64,000 nucleotides of DNA from Cognataquiflexum nitidum. GTDB taxonomy: Bacteria; Bacteroidota; Bacteroidia; Cytophagales; Cyclobacteriaceae. The notes below the pieces were generated by a model that saw only the letters and a program-made list of their open reading frames with translations, ran no database searches and was not told where the DNA came from. Position 1 is the stretch's first letter. Each line of letters opens with the position of its first letter. Position numbers and translations under genes: made by a program. This document shows, piece after piece, positions 61,336 to 64,000 of this stretch. The stretch covers positions 124,001-188,000 of the forward strand of contig NZ_JAKZAM010000001.1 of the NCBI RefSeq assembly GCF_022538055.1. The letters run 5' to 3'.

Positions 61336-62916
61336 ATGAGTTTGACTAAGGAAATACAAAAGAGAAGGACGTTTGCCATCATTGCCCACCCTGATGCGGG
61401 AAAGACTACTTTGACCGAAAAGCTGTTGCTATTTGGGGGTGCGATCCAGACTGCGGGTGCGGTGAAATCCAACAAAATCGACACTGCCACCAAATCCGAT
61501 TGGATGGAAATAGAAAAACAAAGAGGTATCTCTGTGGCTACCTCTGTTATGGGTTTTGAATATCAGGGTGTCAAAATCAACCTCTTGGATACGCCCGGTC
61601 ACCAGGATTTTGCGGAAGATACTTATCGGACTTTGACGGCTGTCGATTCGGTAATCATGGTCATCGATTGTGTCAAAGGAGTCGAAATCCAGACCGAAAA
61701 ACTCATGGAAGTCTGTAGGATGAGAAATACACCTGTCATCTGTTTTATAAATAAACTTGACCGTGAAGGAAGAGATCCTTACGAGTTGTTGGATGAGGTG
61801 GAAGAAAAATTGAACATTCAGGTAAGGCCACTTTCCTGGCCAATAGGAATGGGTAAGGGATTCAAAGGTGTCTATAATCTTTATGACAAAAAGCTCAATG
61901 TTTTCACCCCAAGTCAGCGGAAACTGAGCGATGCCAGAGAGACGATCCAAAATCTGGAAGACACCAAATTGGATGAATTGATTGGTGGAAATAATGCCTG
62001 GCAACTGCGTGAAGATGTGGAATTGATTGAGGGAGTTTATCCTGATTTTGATCCAAAAGAATACCTTGAAGGAAAGGTTGCGCCGGTGTTTTTCGGCTCT
62101 GCAGTCAATAACTTCGGTGTCAATGAAATGCTTGATACCTTTATCCGGATCGCCCCTTCACCCATAGGCAGGCATACAGAGGACCGTGAGGTAAACCCTG
62201 AGGAACCAAAGTTTTCAGGATTTGTCTTTAAGATCCACGCCAATATGGATCCGAACCATAGAAACAGGATCGCTTTCTTGAGGATAGTTTCCGGAAAATT
62301 TGAAAGGAACAAGCCTTACAACCATGTCCGTGGGCCTAAGCCGCTTCGGTTTTCTAACGTGACCCAATTTATGGCGCAGGACAGAGAGATCGTCGACGAG
62401 GCATTTCCAGGTGATATCGTCGGCTTATTTGATACCGGCAATTTGAAAATCGGTGATACGCTTACCGAAGGTGAAAACATGACCTTCAAAGGTATTCCGA
62501 GTTTCTCCCCTGAGATCTTCAAAGAAGTCATCAACAAAGATGCCATGAAGACCAAGCAATTGGAAAAGGGTTTAAAGCAATTGATGGAAGAGGGTGTTGC
62601 CCAATATTTCACTTACGAAATGGGTAACCGTAAAGTAGTGGGTACTGTGGGTCAGCTACAATTTGAGGTGATTCAATTCAGATTAAAAAATGAATACAAC
62701 GCTTCGGTGGAATTTGCATCGATGAACTTATATAAAGCCTGTTGGATCAGCAGCAAAGACAAAAAGCAGTTGGATGAATTTATCAGGTCCAAGAGCAGGC
62801 ACATTGCCTATGATAAAGACGGAAAAGTGGTCTTTATGGCCGAATCGAGGGCTTGGCTTCAGATGGTGCAGGACAATTATCCGGAGATAGAATTTCATTT
62901 CACTTCCGAGTTCTAA
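61336..62916 (+). CDS. prfC: Peptide chain release factor 3
   Basis: Translational GTPase that recycles RF1/RF2 after termination. 526 residues, full length: G1 [13 protein letters not shown], switch [13 protein letters not shown]3 [11 protein letters not shown]4 [12 protein letters not shown]; then domain II ([21 protein letters not shown]) and the RF3-specific C-terminal domain. RGISVAT (not RGITI) is the RF3-type effector loop. Own promoter; palindromic repeat after the stop. Confidence 0.96.
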   Translation: MSLTKEIQKRRTFAIIAHPDAGKTTLTEKLLLFGGAIQTAGAVKSNKIDTATKSDWMEIEKQRGISVATSVMGFEYQGVKINLLDTPGHQDFAEDTYRTLTAVDSVIMVIDCVKGVEIQTEKLMEVCRMRNTPVICFINKLDREGRDPYELLDEVEEKLNIQVRPLSWPIGMGKGFKGVYNLYDKKLNVFTPSQRKLSDARETIQNLEDTKLDELIGGNNAWQLREDVELIEGVYPDFDPKEYLEGKVAPVFFGSAVNNFGVNEMLDTFIRIAPSPIGRHTEDREVNPEEPKFSGFVFKIHANMDPNHRNRIAFLRIVSGKFERNKPYNHVRGPKPLRFSNVTQFMAQDREIVDEAFPGDIVGLFDTGNLKIGDTLTEGENMTFKGIPSFSPEIFKEVINKDAMKTKQLEKGLKQLMEEGVAQYFTYEMGNRKVVGTVGQLQFEVIQFRLKNEYNASVEFASMNLYKACWISSKDKKQLDEFIRSKSRHIAYDKDGKVVFMAESRAWLQMVQDNYPEIEFHFTSEF

Positions 62917-62923
62917 ATTTAAT

Positions 62924-63006
62924 CCCACAAAGACGCAAAGTTTTTGTTTGTGAATATTTATTAACATTCAATTATATTTTCCTTCGTGGCTTAGTGTCTT
63001 TGTGGG
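62924..63006. repeat. Palindromic intergenic repeat (CCACAAAGAC type)
   Basis: CCCACAAAGACGCAAAG (62924-62940) is repeated in inverted form as CTTCGTGGCTTAGTGTCTTTGTGGG (about 62982-63006), with an AT-rich middle, about 83 bases in all. This CTTAGTGTCTTTGTGG/CCACAAAGAC pattern is seen as dispersed short repeats in many bacterial genomes (general knowledge). Could be an RNA hairpin or a miniature mobile repeat. Confidence 0.6.
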
Positions 63007-63030
63007 AGAAAAACCTTTAGCTCAAGTTTT

Positions 63031-63765
63031 ATGAAGAAGAAACCATTTTCAATAGTCTACGAAGACAATCACCTCCTGATAGTCAATAAGGCTGCAGGTG
63101 TGCTCGTGCAGGGTGACAAAACCAAAGACAAAACACTGACGGATTACTGCAGGGATTATATAGCCAAGAAATACAACAAACCTGGTGATGTTTTTTTACA
63201 TCCTGTTCACCGTCTTGACAGACCTGTCAGTGGATTGGTGGTTTTTGCGAGAACTTCCAAAGGACTCGAGCGCATGATGGAGCTTTTCCGCAAGCGGGAT
63301 ATCCATAAAGTGTATTGGGCAATAGTCAAAAACAGGCCAAAGGAAGAAACCGGAAAGCTGACTCATTATCTGGTGAAAGACGAGGTTAAAAACTTTGTCA
63401 CTGCACACGAAAAGGAAGTCGAAGGATCACAGAAGGCCGAACTCAATTACAAAACCTTGGGCAAATTGAATGACCATTGGCTGTTGGAGGTTCGCCCGGT
63501 TTCCGGAAGACCGCATCAGATCAGGGTGCAGTTGGCTTCCATGGGCTGCCCGATCAGGGGAGATTTGAAATATGGTTTTCATAAACCCAATATTGATGCC
63601 AGTATCAATCTCCATGCATTCCACTTGGTATTTGTCCATCCTATCAAAAAGGAAAAGATCTTTCTTAGAGCAGCATTGCCGGAAGAAGCTTTTTGGGAAC
63701 AATATCTGGAGTTTGAGCCTGTAAGAGGTAAAGACCAGCATTTGGAAAATACTTTTAGTGGGTAA
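63031..63765 (+). CDS. RNA pseudouridine synthase, RluA family
   Basis: Converts uridine to pseudouridine in rRNA or tRNA. 244 residues with the catalytic Asp in HPVHRLDRPVSGLVVFA and the family block RPVSGRPHQIRVQLASMG. No S4 domain, so it is the shorter RluA/RluC-like catalytic type; which base it modifies cannot be told from sequence. Starts 25 bases after the repeat that follows prfC. Confidence 0.93.
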   Translation: MKKKPFSIVYEDNHLLIVNKAAGVLVQGDKTKDKTLTDYCRDYIAKKYNKPGDVFLHPVHRLDRPVSGLVVFARTSKGLERMMELFRKRDIHKVYWAIVKNRPKEETGKLTHYLVKDEVKNFVTAHEKEVEGSQKAELNYKTLGKLNDHWLLEVRPVSGRPHQIRVQLASMGCPIRGDLKYGFHKPNIDASINLHAFHLVFVHPIKKEKIFLRAALPEEAFWEQYLEFEPVRGKDQHLENTFSG

Positions 63766-63840
63766 TTTCATTTCCGAATTGTTTTTGCTTGCCATTGTTT
63801 TCAGAATAGTTATTAAATTGATGTTTCAAAGCCTGAATTT

Positions 63841-64000
63841 ATGAAAACAATACAAGTCAAAGTAAGTGAAAAGGATCTAGAGAAGTATAATCTGGACAGT
63901 GACCCAATCATTGATTTCCAGCTCCTTGTTGAAAAAATAAACCTCGATTTTGCAAGGAAAGCACTCGAAGAATGTCAAAATATTGCCAAAGAGGTAGGGC
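63841..64000 (+). CDS. Small protein, partial (possible antitoxin-type)
   Basis: Open frame from ATG 63841 to the window edge, 53 codons visible: KTIQVKVSEKDLEKYNLDSD, a short strand followed by helices, then DFQLLVEKINLDFARKALEE and CQNIAKEVG. The strand-helix-helix shape and length suit small antitoxins of Bacteroidota but no named family can be assigned. The rest lies outside. Confidence 0.5.
   Translation, partial: MKTIQVKVSEKDLEKYNLDSDPIIDFQLLVEKINLDFARKALEECQNIAKEVG

Noticed and set aside
61429-62004. Minus-strand frame of 191 codons
   Set aside because: Antisense shadow of prfC, which is complete and well conserved.

Overview
This window is a chromosomal segment from a member of the Bacteroidota, most likely an aerobic Cytophagales bacterium close to the Cyclobacteriaceae (Algoriphagus/Belliella-like). 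The evidence is family content (DUF3078, DUF4249, TonB-dependent receptor with carboxypeptidase-like N-terminus, ECF sigma factor followed by a membrane-anchored beta-barrel protein, OmpA with thrombospondin type 3 repeats, two-motif DnaJ), Bacteroidota-type promoters (TAnnTTTG) in front of several genes, few Shine-Dalgarno sites, several TTG/GTG starts, moderate-to-low GC, and a tmRNA whose tag reads GETSYAMAA. The genus is an inference.

Layout. 1-843: end of a PAS/histidine-box sensor plus a receiver protein. 844-2727: gene-poor stretch with tmRNA (ssrA, minus), a decayed reading frame and a small unknown gene. 2728-4457: dnaX, split by a -1 shift at an A10 run, giving probable gamma and tau forms. 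4454-10346: DUF3078 protein, LysM lytic transglycosylase, O-methyltransferase, M16 and M24 peptidases. 10386-10799: strong terminator and a dead VOC-family gene. 10871-22752: accessory carbohydrate region with three Tat-exported Gfo/Idh/MocA oxidoreductases, a Fic-family protein with an HTH and a substituted active site behind an array of six operator-like half-sites, a NagB-NagA fusion enzyme, an SSS symporter, a DUF1080 protein, an NHL propeller and a sugar isomerase. 22830-29004: pyrF, lolA-like, ftsK, pyrD, xerD. 29097-29684: vapBC-type toxin-antitoxin pair inserted between xerD and aroQ. 29845-33210: aroQ, serC-like aminotransferase, marC, rnhA, trmN6. 33295-38242: outer-membrane uptake unit (TIG-Kelch lipoprotein, TonB receptor, DUF4249 lipoprotein). 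38332-44644: saccharopine dehydrogenase-like protein, cdd, esterase, UPF0158, ABC exporter pair, unknown exported protein. 44724-48689: dnaJ, grpE, obgE, adk, hpt. 48773-54197: M42 peptidase, OmpA, upp, Ca/Na antiporter, small membrane protein, sdaA. 54295-57125: ECF sigma factor, anti-sigma-like/barrel protein and FKBP lipoprotein with overlapping frames. 57461-63765: unknown exported protein, lipA, dps, sensor kinase, prfC, pseudouridine synthase. A partial small gene runs off the right edge.

How the genes work together. Most of the window is housekeeping: nucleotide salvage and synthesis (pyrF, pyrD, cdd, upp, adk, hpt), replication and chromosome dimer resolution (dnaX, ftsK, xerD, rnhA), chaperones (dnaJ-grpE), ribosome rescue and release (ssrA, prfC), envelope maintenance. 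The accessory part (10.8-22.8 kb) suggests periplasmic oxidation and cleavage of a glycoside through a 3-keto intermediate, and an amino-sugar operon (Gfo/Idh, symporter, NagBA).

Most worth a second look: the Fic-HTH protein with its operator array, the NagB-NagA fusion, the dnaX slippage site, the vapC-like toxin without a normal start codon, and the TIG-Kelch/TonB/DUF4249 unit. I found no CRISPR array, no intact insertion sequence, no rRNA and no tRNA gene.
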